Shown piece by piece: positions 53,956 through 62,711 of a stretch of 64,000 bases of DNA. Each line of letters begins with the position of its first letter. Positions within the stretch are counted from its first letter, which is position 1. The stretch is from Veillonella dispar. GTDB lineage: Bacteria > Bacillota > Negativicutes > Veillonellales > Veillonellaceae. Position numbers and translations under genes: made by a program. Under the pieces are notes generated by a model. It was not told the DNA's origin. It ran no database searches and saw only the letters and a program-made list of their open reading frames with translations. The stretch spans positions 433,501-497,500 of the forward strand of contig NZ_LR134375.1 of assembly GCF_900637515.1 (NCBI RefSeq), read 5' to 3'.

Positions 53956-54663
53956 TTATAAATGGTTTTGTTCAAGCCAAGCAATACATGCTGCTTTTCC
54001 TGCAGCTGGTAATTCTTGGCGTAGCTGCTTAGCCTCTTCTCTGAGTCTAGAAATATCGATACCTGCGTTAGAAAGCTCTGCACAATGGCCCACAAGCCAA
54101 CTTTCAATGAATGCAGGATCAGCCTCCATATGAAATTGAAGGCCTAGAATGTGAGTGCCTACGGAGAATGCTTGATTTTTGCATAGTTCTGTTTTAGCAA
54201 GTCTCACAGCACCTTTAGGGATTTCAAATTCATCGCCATGCCAGTGAAGAACCGGTACATTGCCTAGTAATGCCAATGGGGAGGAGGCGCCTTCAGGAGT
54301 ATATTCTAACGGACCAAAGCCAATTTCTTTTTTCCCATGCTTCATAGGACCTACGTGACCTCCCATAATACGGGATATGAGTTGGGCACCTAAACAGATG
54401 CCAAGTAATGGCTTTTTACTATTTATACGATCTGTAATAAATTTGATTTCATCAGTTAAGAATGGGTAGAGCTGTTCGTCATATGCGCCAATAGGGGCTC
54501 CACAGACGATGACTAAATCAGCTTCTGTCGCATCATAGTGTTCAAAGTTGACAAGGGGCGCTTCAATGTATGTTAGCTCAAATCCTCGATTTATTAAGAC
54601 GGACTCTAAAATACCGGCATTTTCAAAGTTAATATGACGTACAATATAAGCTGTTTTACTCAT
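53956..54663 (-). CDS. Class I glutamine amidotransferase-like protein
   Basis: 235 aa from the ATG at 54663 with AGGAGG just upstream; longer in-frame extension runs through a repeat and is not coding. The GATase1 fold is clear: LVIVCGAPIGAYDE, the nucleophile elbow LLGICLGAQLISRIMGG with Cys near 96, and the His-x-Glu pair in LGLQFHMEADP near 182. It resembles the stand-alone 'GMP synthase-like' amidotransferases, which may act on gamma-glutamyl compounds. No synthetase partner is nearby, so the acceptor is unknown. The C-terminal 50 residues form a basic/acidic helical tail. Confidence 0.85.
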   Translation of the reverse strand: MSKTAYIVRHINFENAGILESVLINRGFELTYIEAPLVNFEHYDATEADLVIVCGAPIGAYDEQLYPFLTDEIKFITDRINSKKPLLGICLGAQLISRIMGGHVGPMKHGKKEIGFGPLEYTPEGASSPLALLGNVPVLHWHGDEFEIPKGAVRLAKTELCKNQAFSVGTHILGLQFHMEADPAFIESWLVGHCAELSNAGIDISRLREEAKQLRQELPAAGKAACIAWLEQNHL

Positions 54664-54696
54664 GGTTCCTCCTATATAGCTCCTTATAACTATATA

Positions 54697-54733
54697 TACT
54701 TCTATATAACTGTACATACTTCTATAACTGCAC
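54697..54733. repeat. Short imperfect tandem repeat upstream of the amidotransferase gene
   Basis: ATACTTCTATATAACTGTAC is followed by ATACTTCTATAACTGCAC, two units of 18-20 bases. It lies in the minus-strand promoter region. The rest of 54664-54932 is AT-rich and holds only the promoter described next. Confidence 0.6.
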
Positions 54734-54850
54734 ATACAATAGTAATTTCTACAAAATATAATAACAGTATAGCATATTCTATAGAATTTAATGTGTGAGA
54801 AACGTCATGATATATAATTAGGGGATACAGAATAATATTTTGTAAAATTA

Positions 54851-54894
54851 TATCGAAAAAAAGTCGTTGATATAATTTAGAAAATATTTATACT
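54851..54894 (+). promoter_or_regulatory. Promoter with TATCGAAAA element before the 39-aa gene
   Basis: TATCGAAAAA (54851-54860) precedes TTGATA (54867-54872)-16-TATACT (54889-54894). An overlapping TATAAT (54871-54876) could also act as a -10. Confidence 0.55.
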
Positions 54895-54932
54895 AATGAG
54901 AGTAACATGAATACCCTTAAGAGAGGGAACGC

Positions 54933-55052
54933 ATGCCTTTTGAGTTCATGAAGGTATCCATCGGCGTATGGCTCTTCATCGTTGCTCCTTTAGTAGGTGG
55001 TGTGATTGCAGCCGTATTTCATCGTGCATGGTTTTCTGTAAAAGAAGACTAA
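54933..55052 (+). CDS. 39-aa single-helix membrane protein
   Basis: ATG at 54933 with GAGAGGGAAC directly upstream, ending at TAA 55050-55052. The protein has a hydrophobic core GVWLFIVAPLVGGVIAAVF, framed by a short N-terminus (MPFEFMKVSI) and a polar C-terminus (HRAWFSVKED). It has its own promoter and a strong terminator, so it is a separate transcription unit. It resembles small membrane regulators or type I toxins in size and layout, but I see no clear antisense RNA. The promoter shares an element with malic enzyme and the surface genes. Function unknown. Confidence 0.65.
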   Translation: MPFEFMKVSIGVWLFIVAPLVGGVIAAVFHRAWFSVKED

Positions 55053-55071
55053 TTTAATATAAAACTAATTT

Positions 55072-55113
55072 AAAAGGAAACGCCTACATTATATACTGTA
55101 GGCGTTTTCCTTT
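55072..55113 (+). terminator. Terminator of the 39-aa gene
   Basis: AAAAGGAAACGCCTACA and TGTAGGCGTTTTCCTTT pair with a one-base slip across an eight-base loop. Confidence 0.93.
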
Positions 55114-55308
55114 ATCCTGTTAATCTTAAAGATACTTTAATATAAATCTAAGATATATCTTAAAAGGATAAAGCATAAATTTATCAATCTTATGATTAGA
55201 CATAGTATATTCCTAGAATATAACGATAGTAGTGGTTATGAAGTTAAAATATATAACATCTACATATAGATATATTTCGAAATTCTCATGGTAAATTCAT
55301 AAAAGATA

Positions 55309-55380
55309 TTGAAATTTATCGAAAAGTTGTGTAAAATGAAAGTATATTATTACCAAGGCCCTGTGTATTGTTATGGGCTT
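55309..55380 (+). promoter_or_regulatory. Promoter and leader hairpin of the OmpA-like gene
   Basis: TTGAAA (55309-55314), a 17-base spacer containing TTATCGAAAA, and TAAAAT (55332-55337). In the leader AAGGCCC (55355-55361) can pair with GGGCTT (55375-55380), followed by TTATT just before the ribosome site TGGAGGG. The rest of 55114-55308 is AT-rich with no gene seen. Confidence 0.7.
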
Positions 55381-55398
55381 TTATTGGAGGGAATTATA

Positions 55399-56436
55399 AT
55401 GAACAAAAGATTATTAGCTTTATTGGCAGTTGCTGCTGTAGGCGTATCTGTAGCAGGTGCAACTCCACAAACTCAATTCAACAAAGGTGAGTTCCAAGTT
55501 GATCTTGGTGCAGCTCATTCTAAAGCAAAAACTGAACACTTCAATGCTGATGCAAAATGGAACTTTGATGGTGGTTTGACTTATGCTTTGTCTGATAAAA
55601 CTGCTATTCAATATGGTTACCATGGTTTGAACGACAAATTGGGCGGCATTGGTTATAGCGACAAAATGCACGAAGTAAACTTGGTTCAATCTTTGAATAA
55701 AAACTTCGCTGTATATGGTGGTTATGCTCACATCTCTGGCGATGACTTCGCTAAAGCTAACAACATTGCACAAGCAGGTGTAATTGGTAAAGCTAACCTT
55801 GGCTCTAAAGTAGAAGTGTATGGTAAAGCTGGTGTAGGTACTAAGAAAACTTCCACTTGGGAAGCTGGTTTAGGTTACAAAGTGAATGAAGATTTGGATA
55901 TCAACGCTGGTTACCGTTATATCAATACAAAACATGCAGATAAGGAAAATATCTCCTTCCAAGGTCCTGTAGTTGGCTTGTCCTACCGCTTTGGTGGTCA
56001 CAAAACAGTAGCTCCTGTAGCAACTCCAGCTCCAGCTCCTGTATACACTCCAGCTCCAGCTCCTGTAGTAGAAGCTCCTGTATACAAAACTCCTAAATTG
56101 GATTACTATGTACAATCCATCTACTTCGATTCCGACCAAGATGTAGCTCGTGCAGACCAATATCCAAACTTGACAGCTGCTGTAAACGCTGCTAACCAAT
56201 ACTCTCAAGATCAAATCAAATTGTTGGGTAATGCTGATACTGACGCAACTCCTCAATACAATGTTGGCTTGTCCGAACGCCGCGTACAATACGTAGCTCA
56301 ATACTTAGTAAACAACGGCGTATCTGCTGATCGTTTCATCGGTATCGCTAATGGCGACACTAAACCAGTGGCAACTAACTCCACTGCAGCTGGTAAAGCT
56401 GAAAACCGTCGTGTAGACGTTTACATTCACCGCTAA
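55399..56436 (+). CDS. ompA: OmpA-family outer-membrane protein
   Basis: 345 aa from the ATG at 55399. Signal peptide MNKRLLALLAVAAVGVSVAG ends near GAT-PQ. Residues about 25-200 alternate short amphipathic strands ending in aromatic/polar pairs (VDLGAAHSKAK, YGYHGLNDKLGG, YGGYAHISG, LSYRFGG) and fit an eight-stranded barrel. A Pro/Ala linker (APAPVYTPAPAPVVEAP) leads to a C-terminal OmpA domain with YFDSDQ, LSERRVQYVAQYL and ENRRVDVYIH, which includes the residues that bind diaminopimelate in peptidoglycan. It would tie the outer membrane to the wall. Codon use is strongly biased, as in abundant proteins. Confidence 0.93.
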   Translation: MNKRLLALLAVAAVGVSVAGATPQTQFNKGEFQVDLGAAHSKAKTEHFNADAKWNFDGGLTYALSDKTAIQYGYHGLNDKLGGIGYSDKMHEVNLVQSLNKNFAVYGGYAHISGDDFAKANNIAQAGVIGKANLGSKVEVYGKAGVGTKKTSTWEAGLGYKVNEDLDINAGYRYINTKHADKENISFQGPVVGLSYRFGGHKTVAPVATPAPAPVYTPAPAPVVEAPVYKTPKLDYYVQSIYFDSDQDVARADQYPNLTAAVNAANQYSQDQIKLLGNADTDATPQYNVGLSERRVQYVAQYLVNNGVSADRFIGIANGDTKPVATNSTAAGKAENRRVDVYIHR

Positions 56437-56467
56437 TCTTCAATCTAATTTAGATTAGACATATAAT

Positions 56468-56532
56468 AAGTCCACCTTCTATCATGCTCTCGTGTTCATC
56501 GGGGGACCGAGCATGTGATAAGGTGGACTTTT
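56468..56532 (+). terminator. Terminator after the OmpA-like gene
   Basis: AAGTCCACCTT...AAGGTGGACTT with a continuing TATCATGCTC/GAGCATGTGATA stem; a long hairpin ending in TTTT. Confidence 0.93.
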
Positions 56533-56626
56533 GTGTTATACTAAACTTGCATACAATCGTAGGTCATACAATGTTCATTAAGTTTTGGTAATGTATGCAT
56601 TGTGAGTATAGTAAAGTAGGTTATAT

Positions 56627-57748
56627 ATGAAACGATTTAAATATTACAAACCGCTTATAGGGGCCATTATATTGGCTGGCGTTATGATCATGATGGCGCT
56701 CCGTATCAGCGATATAGCCAATGCTATTGATGCCGTCGTTACTGCTTTTGTTCCACTTATAGTAGGTGCTTGTATCGCATTTGTCCTCGATATTCTCGTT
56801 GTACGTTATGAACGCTGGCTGTGGCCTAAGAGTAAAACTGGTTGGAAAGATAAAATTAGACGACCTTTAAGTCTTGTATTATCCTTTGTTACTATCAGTG
56901 CTATCGTATATTTCATTGCTCGCATGGCGATTCCACAATTGATTCATTCCATGTCGATTATCGTAGCTTCTTCGCCGCAGTTGTATACAGATTTCCAAAC
57001 ATGGATGCAACACTTTACAGAAACCATTCCAATGGCCTCCAATCAAACACTTATGGATACCTTGAGTGGTGAAAGTGTTGTTAAATATACTCGCGAGTGG
57101 GGCACAAAGGGTGGTACATACCTAGTTAATGCGATGGGGACCGCCTTATCTTGGACTTTGAATATAGGTTTAGGTTTAATCTTTGCCATTTATATGTTGC
57201 TCGATAAAGAGCGACTTATGATGCAAGGTAAACGAATCCTAAAAGCCTATGCATCTGATGAGTGGGTTAACCGTGTTAGTTATGTCACACGCGTAGCTGT
57301 TCAAACGTTCAGTAACTTCTTTGTAGGCCAGTTTATAGATGCCTTGATTTTAGGTATTATGGTGGGCATTTCATTGTGGGCATTTAACATCGAATATGCT
57401 ACTACGATTGCCTGTGTTATTGGTCTTACTGCATTAGTTCCATTGTTAGGTATTTATGTAGGGGGCGTTATAGGCGCAGTTATCTTACTTACTGTTAGTC
57501 CTATGGATGCATTAATCTATGTGATTATATTAGAGGTTCTTCATCAAATTGAAAGTAACTTTATTTATCCCAAGATTGTAGGTAATTCCGTTGGCTTACC
57601 TGGTTTGTGGGTGTTTGCGGCCGTTATCGTAGGTGGTAGTTTAATGGGGGTCACTGGTATGTTGATTGGCGTACCTTTGGTGGCAACATGTTACAAATTG
57701 CTTATGACTGATGTAAACGATCGACTTGCATCGAATGAAGGTTTATAG
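56627..57748 (+). CDS. AI-2E family transporter (PerM/YdiK-like)
   Basis: 373 aa with about eight membrane helices. Typical blocks are the N-terminal LVPLIVGACIAFVLDI-type pair of helices, a periplasmic middle region, then a C-terminal half with GQFIDALILGIMVGI, GLTALVPLLGIYVGGVIGA and QIESNFIYPKIVGNSVGLPG, the family signature. Members have been tied to AI-2 release, ion antiport or other small-molecule export. Nothing here fixes the substrate. The ATG lies after a weak GTAGGTTATAT ribosome site. Confidence 0.9.
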   Translation: MKRFKYYKPLIGAIILAGVMIMMALRISDIANAIDAVVTAFVPLIVGACIAFVLDILVVRYERWLWPKSKTGWKDKIRRPLSLVLSFVTISAIVYFIARMAIPQLIHSMSIIVASSPQLYTDFQTWMQHFTETIPMASNQTLMDTLSGESVVKYTREWGTKGGTYLVNAMGTALSWTLNIGLGLIFAIYMLLDKERLMMQGKRILKAYASDEWVNRVSYVTRVAVQTFSNFFVGQFIDALILGIMVGISLWAFNIEYATTIACVIGLTALVPLLGIYVGGVIGAVILLTVSPMDALIYVIILEVLHQIESNFIYPKIVGNSVGLPGLWVFAAVIVGGSLMGVTGMLIGVPLVATCYKLLMTDVNDRLASNEGL

Positions 57749-57882
57749 TATATTGTCTAAATAATATATCTATTTATGTATGTTTTGTGTGCTGTTGCGT
57801 ATAGCACAAAATTATAGTAATTCTAGTATACGGATGGCTTTTACCATAGGTGAAAGCATTGTATATAGTAGGAGGATATGTA

Positions 57883-58539
57883 ATGAATAAAAAGTTGATT
57901 TCTATGGCATTAACTGGTGTATTGGCAGTTGGCGTATTGTCCGTTGCTACACCTAGTGTGGCAGATGCACGTAAAACAAAACCAGAAACAAGTACTGATA
58001 TTTCTGTACAACGTGCACCAGGGGAATCCATGGTTATGACTATGAGTAAAATTGGTACTATTTTCCAAAACCGTTTTCCTAATGCAGCACTTCATTCTGT
58101 AGAGCTTAACTCTAATGATTTGAACTATGGTTACAAAGTAGTAGGCTATAGTAAATATCATCAATATAAGATGAAAATCGACGTTATCACTGGTAATACT
58201 TCTGATATGGATGAAGGTGGCAAACCTAAGAAAGTTATCGGTGAAATCTTCAATAAAGATAAAGTCATCGAAGCAGCTCAAGCTGAGCGCGTTGCAAAAC
58301 AACAACTTGGTGCTGATGCAGTTGTAAAAGGCTGGAAAATCGAAGCTCATGAAGGTAAGATTCTATACTATATGACAATGCATCAAGATGGTAAAAAGAC
58401 TGTAGTTACTGTAGATGCTGAAACAGGGGCTTATGTAGGTCAATCTAAATCTAGTAAATTACCTCCTGAACCAGATCAAGGTTTCGACGGTCGTAAAACA
58501 AATATTATTTGGGATAACACCATTGATATGGGTCGTTAA
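57883..58539 (+). CDS. Exported PepSY-domain protein
   Basis: 218 aa from the ATG at 57883 with GGAGG seven bases ahead. A signal peptide ends near VADA-RK (about residue 31). Two PepSY-like units follow: residues about 50-105 (IFQNRFPNAALHSVEL...YKMKIDVITGNT) and about 125-190 (AERVAKQQLGADAVVKGWKIE...VVTVDAETGAYVG). PepSY proteins are thought to bind or inhibit peptidases in the envelope. It is a single gene with a bidirectional terminator after it. Function beyond the domain is unknown. Confidence 0.85.
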   Translation: MNKKLISMALTGVLAVGVLSVATPSVADARKTKPETSTDISVQRAPGESMVMTMSKIGTIFQNRFPNAALHSVELNSNDLNYGYKVVGYSKYHQYKMKIDVITGNTSDMDEGGKPKKVIGEIFNKDKVIEAAQAERVAKQQLGADAVVKGWKIEAHEGKILYYMTMHQDGKKTVVTVDAETGAYVGQSKSSKLPPEPDQGFDGRKTNIIWDNTIDMGR

Positions 58540-58561
58540 TCTATTTAGCGATATTATAAAT

Positions 58562-58596
58562 AAAGAGCTGAAGATAAAATCTTCAGCTCTTTTATT
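58562..58596. terminator. Bidirectional terminator between convergent genes
   Basis: AAAGAGCTGAAGAT-aaa-ATCTTCAGCTCTTTT, a perfect stem with A/T flanks. Confidence 0.95.
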
Positions 58597-58617
58597 TATA
58601 TAATGGTTATATATTTA

Positions 58618-60138
58618 TTATTGCCAACGGTGTTCGTAGTATGCTTGTGTCCACATAATAACCTCGATTAAGGACGGATGTGGGCTCATAGTTTCACCTA
58701 CAGTGATAACGGATTTAGGATCCATTTCACGAGTAATACCTTTTTCACGTAAGCGTTTAGTACGTTCAGAAGCGATTTCTTCATTAATTGCTGTTAATGG
58801 AGTTACACCACTGTTCATAAGGTTTACATATGGTTGGAAGAGGATAGACGCTTGAGGACCTGTTACGTGCATACCAAGGATGTGATTAGTATCTTTGTCT
58901 ACCACGATTTTAACAAAGCCGTCATTTACATCGCCAGGGTTGATACCCATTGCATAGCCTTTAGCTGTGGAGGAGTAGTAGTTTTTGCCTACACCTACAT
59001 TATAACCAGCTTTGATAGCTTCTGCTTCAGTAAGACCTACGCTACCAATTTCAGGGTAGGAGAAGGTAACCTTTGGCAATGTATCATAACGTGCCCAACG
59101 GAAATCTTCTTCGTTTTTAGCAAAGTATAGATTGTGGGCAATAATATCAGCTTCATAGTTCGCACGATGACGAAATGCTGGTTCACCATTTACATCGCCT
59201 AAGGCATAGATGCCATCAACAGATGTTTCGAGGAACTCGTTTGTTTTAATCCAGCCCTTTGGCCATGTTTCAATACCTGTATTTTCGAGGTGGAGCTCTT
59301 CTACAGCAGGACGAATGCCAGCTGCTACGAGGATTTCTTCTACCTTAGTTTCTGTAACTTCACCAGTGCTACGATCTTTAGTGACTACAACTTTAAGACC
59401 ATCTTCTTGACGGATTTCAACAGTGTCTTGGTTTAAGATTACATTAATACCACGAGCTCGGTAGTTTTGAAGAAGATGTTCGGACATCTCTTCGTCTTCT
59501 TTAGGTACTAAACGTACATTATGTTGAAGAATTGTTACCTCTGTGCCAGCGGATGCAAATACGTGACCGAATTCAACACCGATTGGACCTGCACCGAGTA
59601 CAGCAAGGGATTTGTATGGTTGTTTAGGGAATTTATCGCCAAAGAGACTTTCACTAGTAAGGAAACCTGCCTCTTGAAGGCCTGGTACATTCGGTACATT
59701 ACTATAACCGCCAGTACCTAGGATAATTGTTGGTGCTGTGATTTCTACAATGCTAGAACCATCGTTAAGGTGGATGTTCATAACCTTATCGGACACAAAA
59801 CTTGCAGCACCGCGATATACATCTACGTTGTCATAAGCGTTATAGTAATCATAGATGCCTGCATTCTTGTCAATCATATGCCATGTACGTTTAGCTACAG
59901 TGTCCCAATCCATAGTTGCATCGCCAACATTGACGCCTATTTTTTTGAACTCTTCTACCTCTTGAATGGCATTAGCTGCTGTAACCATTACTTTCGTAGG
60001 AATACAACCGCGATTTAGGCATGTGCCACCGAATTTACCTTTTTCTATGATGGCCACTTTAAGGCCTTTTTTTAGCGCAGCGTCAGCTACGATGGTTGCA
60101 CCACCTGTACCAACCACAATAATATCGTATTGTTTCAT
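58618..60138 (-). CDS. FAD-dependent pyridine nucleotide-disulfide oxidoreductase (dihydrolipoyl dehydrogenase-like)
   Basis: 506 aa. The FAD site is VVGTGGATIVADAALKKG near residues 8-25, and the redox-active pair is Cys40/Cys45 in GGTCLNRGCIPTK. A second Rossmann motif VLGAGPIGVEFG binds NAD(P), and GIYALGDV is the second FAD contact. The C-terminus holds MSPHPSLIEVIMW, where the His and Glu form the usual catalytic dyad but in the 'HPxLxE' form seen in mycothione-reductase-like and archaeal-type relatives. No 2-oxoacid dehydrogenase genes are nearby, so the disulfide substrate is uncertain. AAAGGAA precedes the ATG. Confidence 0.85.
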   Translation of the reverse strand: MKQYDIIVVGTGGATIVADAALKKGLKVAIIEKGKFGGTCLNRGCIPTKVMVTAANAIQEVEEFKKIGVNVGDATMDWDTVAKRTWHMIDKNAGIYDYYNAYDNVDVYRGAASFVSDKVMNIHLNDGSSIVEITAPTIILGTGGYSNVPNVPGLQEAGFLTSESLFGDKFPKQPYKSLAVLGAGPIGVEFGHVFASAGTEVTILQHNVRLVPKEDEEMSEHLLQNYRARGINVILNQDTVEIRQEDGLKVVVTKDRSTGEVTETKVEEILVAAGIRPAVEELHLENTGIETWPKGWIKTNEFLETSVDGIYALGDVNGEPAFRHRANYEADIIAHNLYFAKNEEDFRWARYDTLPKVTFSYPEIGSVGLTEAEAIKAGYNVGVGKNYYSSTAKGYAMGINPGDVNDGFVKIVVDKDTNHILGMHVTGPQASILFQPYVNLMNSGVTPLTAINEEIASERTKRLREKGITREMDPKSVITVGETMSPHPSLIEVIMWTQAYYEHRWQ

Positions 60139-60351
60139 GTTGATTCCTTTCTATTGATATCTGTTAATAGTTATTATTAACTCCATTATAACACTATATT
60201 GAAGAAAATCAATATAGGCGATTGTAATTAATATAAACGTATATGATTAATATTGATACCTATGTTGATTTATAAAGTATGTTCTTTATATTATACAATG
60301 AATATATTTATAAGTCGTATAGTAATCTAGTAATTATGGACCTTTTAATAC

Positions 60352-60375
60352 AAAAAAACGGTCCCGAAGGACCGT
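60352..60375 (-). terminator. Terminator of sstT
   Basis: On the minus strand ACGGTCC-TTCG-GGACCGT is followed by a run of seven T. The UUCG loop makes it very stable. The remaining part of 60139-60400 shows no gene. Confidence 0.95.
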
Positions 60376-60400
60376 CTTTGGTATGATTGTAAAATTATAT

Positions 60401-61621
60401 TTAATTCCAGTTTTCGTGATAGCCACGTTTCGCATAATCTGCAGTAGCAGTGAAGAGAATATCTGTACTGGAGTTAAGTGCTGTTTCAGTGGAGTCTTGT
60501 AAAACGCCAATGATGAAGCCTACACCTACAACTTGCATTGCGATGTCATTGGAGATACCAAATAGAGAACAAGCAAGAGGAATTAGAAGTAGGGAACCAC
60601 CAGCAACGCCAGAAGCACCACAAGCACCGATAGTAGCAATAACAGATAAGAGAATTGCTGTAGGGATATCTACAACGATTCCAAGAGTATGGGCAGCAGC
60701 TAATGTCATGATTGTAATTGTGATCGCTGCACCACCCATGTTGATTGTTGCACCCAATGGAATGGATACGGAATACATATCAGGGTTAAGTTTTAAACGT
60801 TTCGCTAAATCGAGGTTAACAGGGATGTTTGCAGCAGAGCTACGAGTAAAGAACGCATAGATTGCAGATTCACGTAAACATTTGAAAACCAATGGATATG
60901 GATTACGGCGAAGATATACAAAAGATAGAAGTGGGTTTACTACTAATGCTACGAAAATCATAGAACCAAGTAGTAATACGAGTAATTGGAAATAACCAAT
61001 TAAAGCTTCAATACCGTTAGTAGCAATAGAGTCAGCTACGAGACCCATGATACCAAGAGGAGCAAAGCGGATAATCCAACCTACTACAGTTGTAATAGCT
61101 TGAGCGATAGACTCCATTACTTCCTTAGTATTCATTGGTGCATGGCGTAAAGCGCCACCAATGATAAGTGCCCAGCCTAAAATACCGATATAGTTAGCAG
61201 TCATCAAGGCTTTTACTGGATTATCAACAATATTTTTTAAAAGTGTTTTCATTACCTCTACGATACCTTGTGGTGGAGCTGCATCGGCTGCACTAGCTGC
61301 AAGGTGTAATGTAGTAGGGAACATAAAGCTTACGACTACAGCAAGTGCTGCAGAAAGGAATGTACCTAATAAATATAATGTGATTACAGAGCCCATCCCT
61401 GTTTTTTGGCCAGAACGGTGTTTACTGATGGCTGCAATTACAAGAAAGAATACGAGAATTGGTGCAATCCCTTTTAAAGCACCAACAAAGAGAACGCCTA
61501 ATAAAGCTAATTCATTTGCCACATCTGGCACGTATAGAGCTGTCAAAATACCAATAATCAAACCTATGATAATTTGTTGGATTAGACTGACTCTATTGAT
61601 TGTTTTTACAAATCGATTCAT
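60401..61621 (-). CDS. sstT: Serine/threonine:Na+ symporter SstT
   Basis: 406 aa from the ATG at 61621 (TGGAG upstream; the TTG at 61633 is inside that site). It belongs to the DAACS family with eight helices and two re-entrant loops: [21 protein letters not shown] is the HP1/serine-rich region typical of SstT, followed by [21 protein letters not shown] (the NMxGA motif) and [16 protein letters not shown]. It imports serine and threonine with Na+. It is a single gene transcribed on the minus strand. Confidence 0.94.
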   Translation of the reverse strand: MNRFVKTINRVSLIQQIIIGLIIGILTALYVPDVANELALLGVLFVGALKGIAPILVFFLVIAAISKHRSGQKTGMGSVITLYLLGTFLSAALAVVVSFMFPTTLHLAASAADAAPPQGIVEVMKTLLKNIVDNPVKALMTANYIGILGWALIIGGALRHAPMNTKEVMESIAQAITTVVGWIIRFAPLGIMGLVADSIATNGIEALIGYFQLLVLLLGSMIFVALVVNPLLSFVYLRRNPYPLVFKCLRESAIYAFFTRSSAANIPVNLDLAKRLKLNPDMYSVSIPLGATINMGGAAITITIMTLAAAHTLGIVVDIPTAILLSVIATIGACGASGVAGGSLLLIPLACSLFGISNDIAMQVVGVGFIIGVLQDSTETALNSSTDILFTATADYAKRGYHENWN

Positions 61622-61657
61622 AGTACACTCCAATACTTAATAAAAACTAATAAAAGA

Positions 61658-61685
61658 CCATGGAAAAGATATCTTTTCGTCATGG
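61658..61685 (-). promoter_or_regulatory. Hairpin in the sstT leader
   Basis: Minus strand CCATG-AC-GAAAAG-ATAT-CTTTTC-CATGG, followed by TCTTTTATTAG. It could be an attenuator or stability element 37 bases before the start codon. Confidence 0.45.
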
Positions 61686-61886
61686 ACATATGTCATTATA
61701 CAACGAACACAGGATGGTGGCAATAGATAATATCATAGTCATTTATATATAGTTAAATTAGATCTACTGTGATTGATAACGATATTTATTTTGTAATATA
61801 CTAATTTTAACAGTAGTGAATATATGGTTTTAACTAAATATGTGCTTATTACATAATTACTATATATAGTATATATAATAGGATTC

Positions 61887-61919
61887 TTTTGATAGGGGGC
61901 ATAGTATGATATACTATGC
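61887..61919 (+). promoter_or_regulatory. menG promoter overlapped by a palindrome
   Basis: TTTTGA (61887-61892), 17 bases, TATACT (61910-61915). The inverted repeat GCATAGTAT-GAT-ATACTATGC (61899-61919) covers the -10, as an operator would. Between 61686 and 61886 the sequence is AT-rich and holds no gene. Confidence 0.55.
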
Positions 61920-61964
61920 GAGTAAAGAGTTTGAATATAGTTCTTGATTAGTGAAAGGACCATA

Positions 61965-62711
61965 ATGAATACTAAAGAATTTAAAACGTATGCCGATAAA
62001 GAGCAATTTGTACAAGGTGTTTTTTCTAATATTGCAAAAAACTATGATTTAATGAATACAGTCTTAAGCTTTGGACAAGATTATTTTTGGCGCAAATTCT
62101 CTGTAAAAGCAATGAATATTGGTCCTCACCAACGTGTGCTTGATGTAGCATGTGGTACCTGTGTGTTTACAAAGGAAGCGTTACGTCAAGAACCAACATT
62201 AAAAGTAGAGGCTTTGGACTTTAATAGTGAGATGCTTGATCAAGGTCGTGTACGCATTGAAGATGCTGGTTTAATAGATCAAGTTAATCTTGTTCAAGGT
62301 GATGCGATGGCATTACCATATGCAGATAACACATTTGATGCTGCTATGAGCGGATTTGCAATGCGTAATGTGCCAGATATTAAACAAGTGTTATCTGAAA
62401 TGCAACGTGTTGTAAAGCCAGGTGGGAAAGTAGTTGTGTTAGAACTCGCAAAGCCAAGCATGTTTGGTTTTAAACAGTTATATAATTTCTACTTCTCCTA
62501 TATATTACCTATTATAGGTAAGTTAAGTAAGGATAATTCCTCTTATGCATGGTTGCCAGAATCCTTACGCAGATATCCTCATCAAAGCGAGATTCTTGAA
62601 ATCTGGAAATCGTTAGGATATGAAAATGCCACCTATCATGAATTGACAGGCGGCATTGTAGCGGTCCACGAAGGTGTGGTACCAGAAAATTCTATTGTAA
62701 ATAATAAGTAA
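61965..62711 (+). CDS. menG: Demethylmenaquinone methyltransferase MenG/UbiE
   Basis: 248 aa from the ATG at 61965 (GAAAGGACC upstream). SAM-dependent methyltransferase: NIAKNYDLMNTVLSFGQDYFWR and VLDVACGTCVF (the SAM-binding glycine-rich loop) in the first third, LDFNSEML, GDAMALPY and the UbiE signature FGLRNV-like FAMRNVPD, then RVVKPGGK and LSYKWLPES-like SSYAWLPESLRRYP. It methylates demethylmenaquinone made by MenA. Its last 20 bases overlap the 3' end of the convergent SIMPL gene. Confidence 0.95.
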   Translation: MNTKEFKTYADKEQFVQGVFSNIAKNYDLMNTVLSFGQDYFWRKFSVKAMNIGPHQRVLDVACGTCVFTKEALRQEPTLKVEALDFNSEMLDQGRVRIEDAGLIDQVNLVQGDAMALPYADNTFDAAMSGFAMRNVPDIKQVLSEMQRVVKPGGKVVVLELAKPSMFGFKQLYNFYFSYILPIIGKLSKDNSSYAWLPESLRRYPHQSEILEIWKSLGYENATYHELTGGIVAVHEGVVPENSIVNNK

